NCBI GenBank assembly: GCA_037043015.1
Contig: CM073321.1
Coordinates: 3,415,001-3,479,000, forward strand
DNA: 64,000 nucleotides
Reading direction: 5' to 3'
Source: Bryum argenteum
Lineage: Eukaryota > Streptophyta > Bryopsida > Bryales > Bryaceae
The position numbers and the translations under genes are program-made. This document shows, piece by piece, positions 44,785 to 56,344 of the stretch (its first letter is position 1; the number at the start of each line of letters is the position of its first letter). The notes beneath the pieces are model-generated. The model ran no database searches and was not told the origin of the DNA. It worked only from the letters and a program-made list of their open reading frames with translations.

Positions 44785-45356
44785 CAACCTGCAGTTGACG
44801 TCTTGTTGGAAGCCGATATTGCCAAGGAGGTAAATAAGCTTGTTACACAAGAAGCTGCAGTGAGTGTCTTAAAAATAGAGCAGTTGTGCTTTCAACCGGT
44901 TCACAAATCCCGGATGTGCATTCCTCTATGTCGGTTGGTTGGGCTTCCTGTTGTGAGGCTAGCAATGAAATTCAACATCACGAGGCTCCAGGACCATTTT
45001 TGTGACGTAGGCTACGTTAAAGGCCAAGGCATATTCTATGTCTCCATTGAGAATGACGTCAAAGATGGAGTCAAGACAGTTGATGTGTTACCAGATACCA
45101 TTGCATTGTGGAGCCAAAATTGGGTAAAGGTAAACAATGAATTTGAGAAATTTTTACAAGCTGACCCAGACCTTCAGAAATTCAGCAACAAGATGTTTCA
45201 CGTGTGGGATGGAAACCACCGGCTGCAAGCGTGGTATTCGTTCATCAACACCGAGAAAACCAACGATCTTGCGTAGCACTTCAAAGTCGACTGCATCTTG
45301 TTGGAGCTAAAAGGTGATATATGGCGGCATTGATTGCTCTTCACGAGATTAATTGG
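44785..45356 (+). pseudogene. Unit C, ParB/sulfiredoxin-like N-terminal exon
   Basis: Reads HKSRMCIPLCRLVGLPVVRL (unit A: KKSRLMIPLCRLKIYPKVRP), continues through FYVSIENDVKDGVKTVDVLP, and reaches MFHVWDGNHRLQAWYSF, the best ParB-like signature of the three units (DGNHR). An in-frame TAG at 45,274 and a shift near 45,310 break it. In the shifted frame it ends MAALIALHEINW with the codon split AATTG|GTAAG, as in unit A. The transposon terminus at 44,728-44,772 lies immediately upstream. Confidence 0.58.
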
Positions 45357-45540
45357 TAAGCTCAAGCCGTCAAGGACTTGCGCTCTGTTCCCTCCTTTCG
45401 TTGCAATAAATAGGTAGAATTGCCAGTCAATTTTAGAATAGAACTTTGGAATTGTATCTGGCATTGGTTGCTTGATGAAGCACAGCTTGTCATTGGAATT
45501 TGAACTAAGCTGCTATACTTGAACTGTTGACAGGCAAAAT

Positions 45541-47332
45541 GAGAACTCTCACGTTCAACTGAACTTGGTGCACAAGCTTTACCGAGTGTAGAGGATTGGG
45601 CGGCAGGACGTTTCCTATTTCAAAGGCATTATCACAACAGAGAAAGAAGCTGCCTCCAATCTCAAGAACATGACAAAATCGACTTGGTATAAGCTCACGG
45701 TGAATGCATTGTGCAATGCTTTGTATCAGGTAAGAATTTGATAGTTTGATAAATCAAGCTCACAACATTCATGCTCTTCTTAATTTTTATCTTTTTTTCA
45801 AACTGAGTTTGCTCATTCCACGGCAAAGGCTGCCACAGATTTCAGGCAAGATTCCGGTTTGGGCAAGTTTATTGCAGCAACAATTCATGATGCGGTGAAT
45901 AAAGCTGTCCAAGAGAAGAAATCCACGACATTGAGGGAGTTAAGAGAACAATTACCAATTTGCCATCCCGACAACACTGATAGGTTCCTCAAACTTATGA
46001 AAGAACATTAGAAAACATTCCGTGAGGTCGAGATGTCGCAAGAGAAGTTGAGGTATTTTGCAGCCACTGCCATGGACATCGATTTGAAGGTGCTCTCGTT
46101 GGAACGTTGGAACAAGTCGTTCAAGTTTCGTGAGAATCAACGATTTCCTTAAGCTGGGTTTACGGATCAAGCATATCAAAGCTTCCTAAACAAGGCGACG
46201 TGGTAGTCGCAGATACCTACGATTAATTCATACAATTTCATTTTCGGATTATTTACTAGTGTCCTCGTGGAGTGGCGTTGCCAAGTTGTTATTTGGGTTG
46301 AACATCCTTGCTAGTGTCGGCCTCCCTATGGTTTAAGCGATATTTTTTCCATCGGTCAAGTCTCTCGCAAGTGTTGGTGGGAGTGGCAAGATCTCCAAGT
46401 AGTCCAACAATGCGCCGTTAGGAGATTATTTACTAACGTTTGAGTTCTTTGCTGACCAGCTCTCAATTGCCGTTGCAAAGGAGTTCAAAGTTGAGATGGA
46501 CATGGCAAAGCAAGTTCTCAATTACAATCCACCTAGTGCTGAGCAGCCCATCAACAATGTCAAACAATATGTCGAGAGGATGTGGATTGCGCTCTGGGAT
46601 AATGCCTTTTAAAGGGAATTTTTCATAAAAGACAATGATGCTTACAAGGAAGGAGAAGGGAAGGGCGTGCACAAAAACAACCCCCCCGAGAAGCAGCTAA
46701 ACTTTGAGAAGGCAACTTCTTGGGTTCTATACAGATACGTAAAGCACGTTTTACTTCCACAATAGGCAATTTTGAAGACACCAACATCTTTTGTGAATTA
46801 CACCAACGCAAGCGACGCGAAGTGCATGTACACCGCAGGTCAGTTGAAGGACTTCAAGAAGCAGCACTATGCTGCATGTGGTTGGTACATGGACGTGGAG
46901 AAGGGCCAATGCCCCGAGTTTGAGGAAAAAATGTTTGGAAAGATCGAGTCGGAGCTTTTGAAGCTCAAGAAAGCCATAGTTCTAGCAGACTCTCAGCAAG
47001 AGAACTCCCGGAGTTGTCGCAAGCGGAAGACTGCACCCGCCATTGTAACACCGCCCATCGATTCTTGGCCACGGCTGAAGGATGTGATCGACCTACACGA
47101 AGAAGATGAAGAAGATGCATTGCCCGTAGCTTCTCCAGTGGACCTGTTCCAAGACACCATGGACGAGAGCACAAGGTCCATGCCCCTCGCAAAGAGACCA
47201 CAAGGTCTACCTCAAGTCAAAACTTTGCCACTTTGCATTGATAGCACGAATGCATCGGATTCGATGCTCCCTTCTGCTCTACGTGGAATGATGCTGGACA
47301 TACATCATATTACGAATCCCAGCGGCGCTTGA
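45541..47332 (+). pseudogene. Unit C, middle exons
   Basis: Exon 45,541-45,729 (GKMRTL in one frame; NENSHVQLNLVHKLYRV then TAG and RIGRQDVSYFKGIITTEKEA) ends LTVNALCNALYQ at a donor. The following coding stretches are 45,830-46,200 (LGKFIAATIHDAVNKAVQEK; VEMSQEKLRYFAATAMDI), 46,430-46,760 (QLSIAVAKEFKVEMDMAKQV; NVKQYVERMWIALWDNAF) and 46,772-47,332 (FKKQHYAACGWYMDVEKGQC; LKLKKAIVLADSQQENSRSC; acidic HEEDEEDALPV). Stops at about 46,009, 46,150, 46,611 and 46,765 mark decay. The linker is acidic, as in unit A. Confidence 0.45.
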
Positions 47333-47439
47333 GTCAAGATCATCAACGACACTCTTATTCGCTAGTGGGATGTAAAGTCAGTCGGAGAGCCTTTTCCTCA
47401 AGAGTACGACAAAGCAAAGTCGTTCCTAACTGAGATACA

Positions 47440-49261
47440 CCTTCAACCATGTTCACTTCAGAGACGCGTATCTCGATTGAGTTTTGACATCCGCTTGTTC
47501 CATTTCCATCACAGGTTTCTGCAGGTCGCCGTCTATATTTCGAATGTATACTTGAAGTTGGACGTGCAAGTGTCGATTTAATGCTAGCCGACTATCCAGA
47601 TGGAATGCAAGTTTCAAGAAATTCCGATCCCGAGCACCAGATTCCTTGCTGGAATTCTCTTCAACCAAACTTTTTGAAGACAATTGCTGAATTTGCCTTC
47701 AAGTACCTGCATGACGACGGGGCAATTGTGATCTTCTATCCGGATTCTTATGTCGTGAGAAAGAAGATAGAGACATTTACGGCGAATTTCAACCTAGAGT
47801 AGAAAATTCTTAATTCACTCCTGCTATGCAGCCCGTCGCATCCAACACGTTTGGTAAGATCAAAGCTTAGTTGTGTTTTTGTCTATCCTAATAGGCGGAT
47901 ACTTAAGTTGTTGGCAATTGATGATAATGCTCGCCCAAGCTTTTCCATCTGGGAATGTACTGGTGCCTGGGAAATCGCCAATCATAGGTTGTTTTGCTAT
48001 GCCGCCTCAAACTCATGGTGCCGGTGGACCCTTGACCCATGCTGGTGCCGGCTTACCCCTCTTTGTACCGGCATACCGCCGGACCCCTGCCGGTGCCGGC
48101 CTACCCCTCTTCTTTCCGGCGGACCCCAGGTGGTGCCGGCAGACCCCTCTTGGAGCCGGGACTTCAAGCCTAGGAGCTATGGTGGTGCCGATGGATGCCT
48201 TGTTGCTGGAGGCAGGCCCCTTGTTGTTCCCACCAGTGGTAGCTCTTAAGCCTTGGTGGTTTCGGGGTTAGCCTTGGAGCTGCCGGCATACTTGTCATAG
48301 TACGGGATTGTGGGAGCTTTTCAGCCTTGGTGGTGCCGGCGGACCTGTTGACCCCTGCTAATACCACAACCTGTTGGTGCCTGCATAGCATCGTGTTTTC
48401 TTACTAACCTTATGTTTGTTTTGCAGAAGTACATCTCCAAGGCCATGGTTATGGTGAGGGCCCTTCCACCTAGTACTCGAAGACAGCCAACTCCCGTCGT
48501 CGTTAAACTGAACCCGTTTACACCTGGCGTTGACCTCAATAAGGAGGAGATGTTATTCAACGCAATCGACAATCATAGTCTTCTTCGGAAGACTACGGAT
48601 GAGAAACCATGGAGGGGTCCAAAGGAGCGCACGGAGCTGTTTTCAAGCCACTCATACATGAGATGTGTCCGGAGAGAGGACTCGTCATAGACTTTGGAGC
48701 AGCAACAGGTATGTTCTTAATTGACATGTTCTTTTACTTTCAACAACTGCATGACTGATTGTTTTCATTTCTTACCTGCAGGCACATCCGTTCAAGCAGC
48801 GCTCTCCCTCAACCGCAACATTTTGGCACTTGAGGGCGACCGTGAGATTTTTAAAGAGGTGCTTCTGCCACTTACTATTCTAGCACTGCCATCCTTGGGC
48901 ACACCATCTGTGCCAACTGGTCGGCCTGCCGGCGACAAGTCACCAATCCAAGCTGACATCGAGATGGATTCTGTGAGTCAAACTCCGTTGTATTGAAGTT
49001 CCCTTCATTTTAATACTTTGATTATATATTCTAATCATGCTATGTGGTTGCTTGTGCAGTTTAGTGAGTGTATTTGACACACTCTCCAAGCTTCAAATTA
49101 GCCCTCCGGTATCGTTTACACTTCCCTCATATGCGGAAGGCTTAGCAGAAGCTTATACAACTATTTTATCAGACTCTTCCCCTGATATTGTTACAATTCC
49201 TAGATATCATCCGGGAGTGAAGCGCTACTTAGACTTGAGTGCATCAGAATCTGACTCCTGA
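47440..49261 (+). pseudogene. Unit C, methylase-like C-terminal exons
   Basis: About 47,560-47,802 reads VDLMLADYPDGMQVSRNSDP (motif IV region; ADYPDG where amino-methylases have DPPY) and FAFKYLHDDGAIVIFYPDSY, and stops at 47,802. After a 620-bp GC-rich interruption, exon 48,427-48,708 gives LPPSTRRQPTPVVVKLNPF, EKPWRGPKERTEL, a one-base shift, then HEMCPERGLVIDFGAATG. Exon 48,782-48,972 continues TSVQAALSLNRNILALEGDR and EIFKEVL. DFGAATGTS is a well-formed SAM-binding motif I, split by an intron at the same codon as in unit A. The last exon (49,060-49,261) has ISPPVSFTLPSYAEGLAEAY. Most similar to DNA N4/N6-methylases in layout; activity is excluded by the lesions. Confidence 0.6.
48018..48360. 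repeat. GGTGCCGGCGGACCCC-type minisatellite within unit C
   Basis: Irregular copies of GGTGCCGGC followed by GGACCCCT or TTACCCCT separate two methylase-like exons. The same words are found at about 1,190-1,350 and at 50,709-50,726. Confidence 0.7.
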
Positions 49262-49287
49262 GAACATTTTGTTTTTGATATTTTGAT

Positions 49288-49289
<2 letters not shown>

Positions 49290-49320
<31 letters not shown>
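49290..49320. repeat. (TA)n microsatellite
   Basis: An uninterrupted TA run just downstream of unit C. No gene is seen from 49,262 to 50,013. Confidence 0.9.
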
Positions 49321-49321
<1 letters not shown>

Positions 49322-50013
49322 ATTTTTTATATTCCTTCTCTTGTATTCATGCTTTAATTAAACTATTGAACTCACTCTTTCTTGTGACAGCCTACCACGG
49401 TTGCTACGAAGTTCAAAATTGTCCATATCTAGGAGAAAGGCACTACACAATCAAGTTCATATCCACGCACTGGATGTGATAAATCGAATTATTTTAGCAT
49501 TTGCATTAGATGCAGCTACTGATGTAATTTAGAAAATGAGTAGAGACCCATGGTTTCAAACGCAAATTTTTACAATGCTAAAACAATATGGTAGTCCTCA
49601 CTTACTAGGTCAGAAGCCAAACATCAAGTCTTGGTTCGTAGTCGTGTTCTGATGGCACTCGCCATGTCCTTAGTCCTAGTGCTCCCAATGTTCCATTCCT
49701 CATATCTTTCAGCTTGATGCGTAATTGCGCGACGAGGCTCAAGTCCCACGGTCGCCAGTCATGTCGCGAAGTTGCTCAGCAGCCCGCATTTGGCTAGTGC
49801 TAATATTAACTCAGGTAGTCGCGTGAGCCTGTCGAGTCACGAAAAGCGAGTGCCGTCGCAGCGAGTCCCAACCAAGCGTAACGCGTGGTGCTGCAATGGT
49901 TTTAGGATAGTCTTGCATTAGAAGAGAGTGTGCCAAGTCTCTCCACTGCGTGTTCCGGCGTGCCGTGTCCAGACTCGGAGTGTTTTGTGGTGGTGCAAAG
50001 GAAAGAAAACTGC

Positions 50014-50100
50014 TTGCAAAGTGATAACGAACTGAGTACATAGGAGAGTAAGGTTGGCCTCGCTCGAACTCCGGCCATTGAGCGCCCTAAACCATAATGC
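50014..50100. repeat. Direct repeat left of the ADD mini-gene
   Basis: Starts TGCAAAGTGATAACGAACT, runs through CTCGAACTCCGGCCATTGAG and ends CGCCCTAAACC. A second copy in the same orientation lies at 50,733-50,815. Confidence 0.75.
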
Positions 50101-50119
50101 CTAGACTACAATTAAAGTA

Positions 50120-50593
50120 TTAGTTGTTGAACTTTGCCTCCAGTATGAGCCCTGATATATGCTCTGAATTGCAAAGGAAGCAAGCCTTGCACATGTCGTC
50201 CACCATGTCTCCTTCAATGGTGTCGTCACCATAGTTCCGAATGATGCAAGCCGCACACCAGCTTAATTCGCAGCAGCTGCACTCGGTAAGGTCTTCAGTC
50301 TGTCTACACCAAGAGCATGTAGCCACTTCCACCGCCTATACACAGTCCCACCTACTCAGCACCGACTGTGGCAGATTGATTGACCTACAACTTCACAACT
50401 TTCATACATGAAAGTCACTACTTTCTTACATGATTCTGTCTGTGACAGTGGCGCACAATTCGATGCTGCAGAAACGCCACACATCCCACACACATTATAA
50501 CATGCAACTGTGGATGATAATCGACCTCCTCCAAGCTCTGTATAGTCTCTCCGCAAGCGGTGCAAATGAGTGTCTTCTTCGCCATCACCATCA
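50120..50593 (-). CDS. ATRX-type ADD zinc-finger mini-gene
   Basis: Two exons, 50,430-50,593 and 50,120-50,335, with GT-AG borders. Exon 1, from ATG at 50,593 or 50,584, reads KKTLICTACGETIQSLEEVD, then YHPQLHVIMCVGCVAF. Exon 2 reads EVATCSWCRQTEDLTECSCC, then ELSWCAACIIRNYGDD and DDMCKACFLCNSEHISG, with a stop at 50,120. The spacing of CxxC pairs, the HP-L-V-C--C block and the W/F-C--CI-RN block follow the ADD domain of ATRX, a GATA-like finger plus PHD finger that reads histone H3 tails (known). Only the ADD part, about 120 residues, is present. The exon phases were not verified. It is flanked by direct repeats, which suggests capture or retention as a fragment. Confidence 0.62.
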
Positions 50594-50732
50594 TCTACAA
50601 TTGCGAGCAATAATTCCAACGGAGAAGCGAATAAATCGACGATTGCCAAACATCCTCGAGTGATTAAGAATAATAATCTTGCCACTACACATATCGTCTC
50701 ACTCCATCAGGTGCCGGCGGACCCCATCCCGG

Positions 50733-50815
50733 CTGCAAAGTGATAACGAACCAAGTTCACAATAGAGCAAGACTGGCCGCGCTCGAACTCGGGCCACTCA
50801 GCGCCCTAAACCCTA
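50733..50815. repeat. Direct repeat right of the ADD mini-gene
   Basis: TGCAAAGTGATAACGAACCA through CTCGAACTCGGGCCACTCAG to CGCCCTAAACC, matching 50,014-50,100. No gene is seen from 50,816 to 51,302. Confidence 0.75.
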
Positions 50816-51310
50816 AATTACTCCGCTAACACTCGCCGCGTCGTGCCGTATTAGACGCCCCTACTTAAAAATAATAGAATGATGACATCAGCCCTAATTT
50901 AGTTACTACTAGAAATATTGTTATGATTGTAGTACACCACAACTATATCAGCATAGACGCCATATCCGGGTAGAAGCACACTAAGGTGGGTACACTTTGG
51001 GCAAAAATCTAAGTATGTTAAGTATATCACTTTTCAGGAATGCTTTGGGCTTTCATAAAATCGCCGGTACCTTTGATTCTTTCTATCAAATCAATCTTCG
51101 CCGTCCAAAGTGGACTACCGGCAATAAAGTAGGAATTAGAATGACACATGGCCATCTACCATTGGCCGAATGACCGTACGAAGTATGTTGAAGTACTACA
51201 AGAGTACAAATAGTATATGCACCCTGCCAGATCCCTGGATTTATTAAGTTAATGAATTCGGTGGGAAAATGCTTCTACGGCACACACTTTTAGGATGCCC
51301 ACGTTATAAG

Positions 51311-53908
51311 CAGGGATGTCACGGCGTCCGGACGTCCGGACGTCCGTCGGACGTCTGCAGGGGATTAAGGGAGCGTCCGTGACTTAGAAATTTTGGACTT
51401 TTTACTTAAGGTAAATGGGGCGACCGGCCTCTAGGACGGCCGTCGGCCCGAGCGACCGGCCCCCAGAATGGCCGTCAGCCCGGGCGACCGGCCTGCCGAC
51501 CGGTAGCTCAATAGCCGTCCGATCAATTGCCGCAGCCTCGTACCGTTGGATTTATCGCGGCCGACCGATCGAGCGACCGACCGAGCGACCGTCCGATGCC
51601 GACCGATCGACCGGTCGATGTCTTGCGCTCCTCTCTTCCTCTCTCACTCACCAACACTCCCTCATTTCTCCACTTCTCCCTTCTTCTTCCTCCTCTTGCT
51701 TGCATTTAAGAATTGTCTATTTTTAGGTACCTGACATTGTACCTACAACCTAAATCAGGGCATTAATCCACATGCCGATTTTGTCAGGGGAATGTCGGGA
51801 AGATCTTCTTTTCATAGAAGGGAATGTTTTACTCAAAAGATCTTATGGGCTTGGACACACATGAAAAATAGAACTTACTATAAATAACCCCTCATTGTTC
51901 ATATGAATCTTAACTATCCATGAATCACTTGAAATTCTTTAGTGGTACAATGTCATGCTTTGATAGAATTTGCAATATATTTACATTGACTTATGATAAT
52001 GAAAAATATTGTAGTTGCTAACTATTTACGGATTTAAGTATCTAAGCAAATTTTATTTGAATCCAAATGGGTGGTTGTTTATTTAACCCCTAAAGGCTAG
52101 GAGGGGGGGGTTTTGAAGGAAAAATAAATGTGTTAAGAAATGTGAGTTTTCCAACTCTTGTAAACTTTCTTCCCAAAGACAATATAAAAACCTTAATTCT
52201 TAGATTAAATTGTTGTAGGTTAAATCCTCATAATAGTTAATAATTCTCTTGTAATAGATTAAAGACACCAAAACTTTCAATAGCAAAATAAAATTCTCAT
52301 TTCTATTCTTAGTACTTATTTATTTGTATGGTTTCCTTAAATTTTATCTTATATGAAAAAGGCCAATACTTATCTATGAAGAATACTACTAGTTTTCTTT
52401 TATAATAAGTTATTCAATATTATGCAAACCTTGTCATGTTTGTGATTGAAGGGTTGGTGTGAACAATACATGATTCCAAACTAGGTTTTGTAATGTAAAT
52501 GAGGTTTTCAACCCATCTTACATCTCGGAGGTAAAAAATAATTCCAATAAGAATCCTTTTTAAATCAGATACATCTTGTCAAAATTCGGAATAGAGTACA
52601 AAATGGTTGATTGGGCCTTTGGTGGTTGAGCGTTAGAGTGAATATCCAATCATGTACTATATTGAAAGGCTATTAGCATCATATAAATATATAAATATGT
52701 GAAGGAAAAAGACATATAATATAAAACTTACAATACAAATTCAAGCAACCCAAATTTCGAAGAACAATACTACAAAGTATTATGTGCCAATATTTGTTTT
52801 TCAAGTGTATGTGCGAGTATGAAGATTATATTTCTATAAGACTCTCCTAATCATTTAACAAGTTACGTAGTGGCAATTTGTAGATATAGATTTTTCATTT
52901 ATTTGTTCTTGGTAAATTTTCATAACTCCAAAATGAAGATGAATCATTTCCACATTTATGGCGTATATTATTTTTGATTTTTGTACAAAGTGATGTATCT
53001 TCAATATCTTATTTTAGCACTTCATAATACTACATGATCAAATATACAATGATATATTATTTTAAGATTCGATTTGATGATATTAACTCCATTTGATTTA
53101 TATGGCAATAAAATTTGTATTGAATAAAAGTAATCTTTGTGGAAGCGTCTTCTTATCCTCAAGTAAAGATTTTTTATTTAATAGTATTTGACCCTTATGA
53201 TGCTATGTGTTTTTGGCAAATGACACTAAGAACTTACACCCCCAAAATACCAAGTGCCCTTCAGAGTGAATTAAGACATTAGGCTTGTTCTTAAAGTTTG
53301 CAATTTGGGAATTAAAGAAAAATACGTAATTTAAACTAGAAAACACATAAACATCATCCTATTTTCTCTTTTAAGTTGTTAAACATCAACATGCCATAAG
53401 TAGTACGAAGTAAGTAACGTCTTTCGGACCATGACAATAAGATTAAATGAATCATCAACCAATTCGCAAAAGTAACTTAAGTATAGTTATAATTTATAGA
53501 TAAAATAAAGAGATCTTAATCCCTAGATATCCTTGATGCGAAATTGCCTAAATTCTCCATGCTTATAAAGCCTCATTTGAAACAATGTTTAGAAGATCCA
53601 ACCGTAGGATCTTAAAGCTCACTTGAGTTTTTAGTCACTTGTAAAATTTAAACCGTTGATTCCTTTCAATTAGTGAGATCGTAATGCTCAAAAGCAAGGA
53701 GAATCTTATTTGGGCGGGAACCCCAAATAGTGTAATCTGGATCTTGAAAAACTTTAGGGAGGGAGTCGTTAAGAAATTCAAAATGGTTGTTGGAATAAAT
53801 TAGAATAGGGTTAGGGTTAAGAGGAGTGGCCGCCATCCTTCGCTCCCCACCAAGGCGGCTTCGAACGCCCACGCCGTCCGGAGAAAAAAAAAAAAAAAAA
53901 TTGGAATC

Positions 53909-53947
<39 letters not shown>

Positions 53948-54375
53948 CTCCTTAAATTCCGGTCGGGCTGTCCGACCGATCGACCGGTGACCGCTCAGAC
54001 TGCGTCCGACCGGTCTGTCGGCCCGTCCGCCCGGTTGACCGCCGACCGATCGGTCGAATGCCGACAGATCGGTCGACCGGTGACCGCTCAGACTGTGTCC
54101 GACCGGTCGGTCGGCCGTTATTGATCTGACGGTTGTGGATCTCCGAATTAGATCTCATGGTGACCACGACCTCCGGTCGCCTCGACCGGGGGCCGGTCGA
54201 AGCGAATTTTCTCGGTCGCTCGAAAGAAGATCAGATTTGAACGGCTTAGATGCGAGCTCCAAAAAGATCTAATGGTTGAAAATTTTACTGTTGTCGTAGT
54301 AATTCCAGTTTACCCCCCCGGACGGACGTCCGTCCGACCAAAAAAACTCAAAAGACGTCCATATTGACATCCCTG
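51311..54375. mobile_element. Non-autonomous hAT element, 3,065 bp, duplication GTTATAAG
   Basis: The ends CAGGGATGTCA and TGACATCCCTG form an 11-bp inverted repeat of hAT type. They are flanked by a perfect 8-bp duplication GTTATAAG at 51,303-51,310 and 54,376-54,383. There is no transposase; the interior is AT-rich without genes. Both subterminal regions (51,330-51,620 and 53,955-54,340) are packed with GACCG/CGGTC and CGTCCG words, probably transposase-binding repeats. A poly-A/poly-T pair at 53,885-53,947 can form a long hairpin. Confidence 0.92.
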
Positions 54376-54383
54376 GTTATAAG

Positions 54384-55624
54384 CTATCTCTTCTATAAGG
54401 GCCAATTTAAAAATTCATAAAAAACTTTTTTTTTCTATGTTGAGCCACTTTCCAAAATAACCCAAATTTGCTTAATATTTATTGAGAAATAGCAAATTTT
54501 TGGGAATTTTTACACACAATATGCTTTGTAAACATATATTACATTTATAATGAAGAGGTAATCGAAATCTATAACCTAAAACCCACCAAATGAAGTATAT
54601 TTTCAAAAAAAATTACATTGTTTGTCACAACCTTGGTATATAAATATACTCACTACGGCCAAGCCATGAGGAGTTTACTAATAGAAAGGATTTTTTTTTT
54701 CCTCATCTATATATACAAGTATATTTTCCATACCATCCCTCAAAGAGATAGTATTCAAAACTCTACAACGAATTGAATGCATATATCTTCTGAAATTGCA
54801 CTTTGTGACAACATTTTTGGTATACCTTAGTTAGTGTGCTTCTAATCATCCATAAAACCATTTCTTGGATTCCAAATATTTTGTTACCATCCTCCACACG
54901 GTTATAGGATTTTTTTCACGGATTTGCACACCACACGTTCAACCTTTTTCCAAATCTAAAATTAATAAAGTGTACTTTACACACTTCTAAGTGTCTATAA
55001 TTTTTTTTAAAAAAATTGCTCACAACTTATTAAAAATCTGCTCATCGCTCACGGCTGACGGCTCACGGCTCACGGCTTGCACAACTGCAATCCTGAGCTA
55101 AACATGTGCCTTTGATAGAAGAAGAAGATTATGTACAGGAAAAACCTCATTGCGGGATATCTTGAAGCCAGTATCTAAAAAACTTACGAAACTTAGATTC
55201 AATGAACAACGTACATTCTAGTTTTTGGTAAGCATTACACACCTTAAAACCTGCTCAACAGAAATTCTGAAGCTCCGCGCGTGTTTTCAGAGGTTCTCCG
55301 GGAGCATAACGGTGAGCTTTGTAGAACTCTGAAAAGAAACTGGATTCGACGGAATCAATACTCACATTTTGCAAATTAGATTCAACGTCCTCCCCAGCGC
55401 ATCCCATTCCCATTACTTCTCATTTTTCGTTTGCCATTTCTTCTTTCTGTGAAATCCCTCCTCCCTCCTTCAATTTCCAATAGAAATCGTTGAAATGTGC
55501 ATAGGGTCACACTCATAGTATGCCTTGTAAGACAAATCTTAACAAATTCATTTGAATCTTCCATACTATTTTCAACCAGCATCTCTTTTTGTCAGCCCCT
55601 AATCTTCACTATAGTCCAAAATAA
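54384..55624. other. No gene seen; GCTCACGG repeat at 55,040-55,080
   Basis: AT-rich DNA without credible coding sequence. GCTCACGGCTCACGGCT at 55,040-55,080 is a variant of the GCTCTACGCTC-type termini and marks a decayed element end (CAGGATTGCAG read on the minus strand). Confidence 0.4.
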
Positions 55625-56017
55625 GTGTCTGTCGAGTCCTTGCGCACAATGGAGCGGCGTTATGAGAAGTTAGGGTTTCAGCCAGTCGCTATTGAGGAGG
55701 CTAGGACGGAGCAGAGTCCCGCAGGCGGAGAGGTAGGGTTTCAGAGAACCGCTATTGGGGAGGCCATGACAAAGCAGATCCCGGAGGCGGAGAGGATCCC
55801 GCAGGCGGAGTGGCCCAACACACCGCCGCCCAAAGTTGACAGGTCCGGCCGGTACAATCAGCCTGCAATACAGCCGGCGTGGGTGGCCGTGGGGTGCCAG
55901 ATTCTGGCTTGGCGTAGAGCCGGCCTTGCCAGCCTCTCCTTTCATGGGTGGCCGTTACCAACCTTACCGGACTTAACTGCTGATCTCGACCGACACAATT
56001 CCCATTGCATTTTATAA
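55625..56017 (+). other. 130-codon open frame of doubtful reality
   Basis: GTG- or later-ATG-started frame with a twofold internal repeat (GFQPVAIEEARTEQSPAGGE and GFQRTAIGEAMTKQIPEAER) and a Trp-rich end (QPAWVAVGCQILAWRRAGLA). It could be a gene fragment or chance in GC-rich repeat DNA. No family was recognised. Confidence 0.2.
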
Positions 56018-56344
56018 AAATAATAATATTCTAAAATAACAAACGTTAACGCAGAATCATGTCATTTGTTTCTACAGAAAGAACTTTACAAGTACAAAAA
56101 TCGTAATTGGAAATATCAATACAATCCACTTTATTCCACGGATCCGCAAATGATATTTACATGACATCTATGGAACATATCAATAAAATTGGATACTCAA
56201 TGGACTGCCATATTTTTCAAATTCAAAAAATAATTAATTCAAAATCCCAATTGCATGCGATAAGGACAAAACGTTGCGTCTACACTAAGGAGGTGAAGGC
56301 CAAGATATGCCCAGAATCATTCATGACACTTAGGAAATAAGACA

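Noticed and set aside
50733..50815. tRNA gene or tRNA-derived SINE suggested by a GTTCGAGC-like word
   Set aside because: The reverse strand has a B-box-like word, but the A box is too close and no cloverleaf can be drawn.
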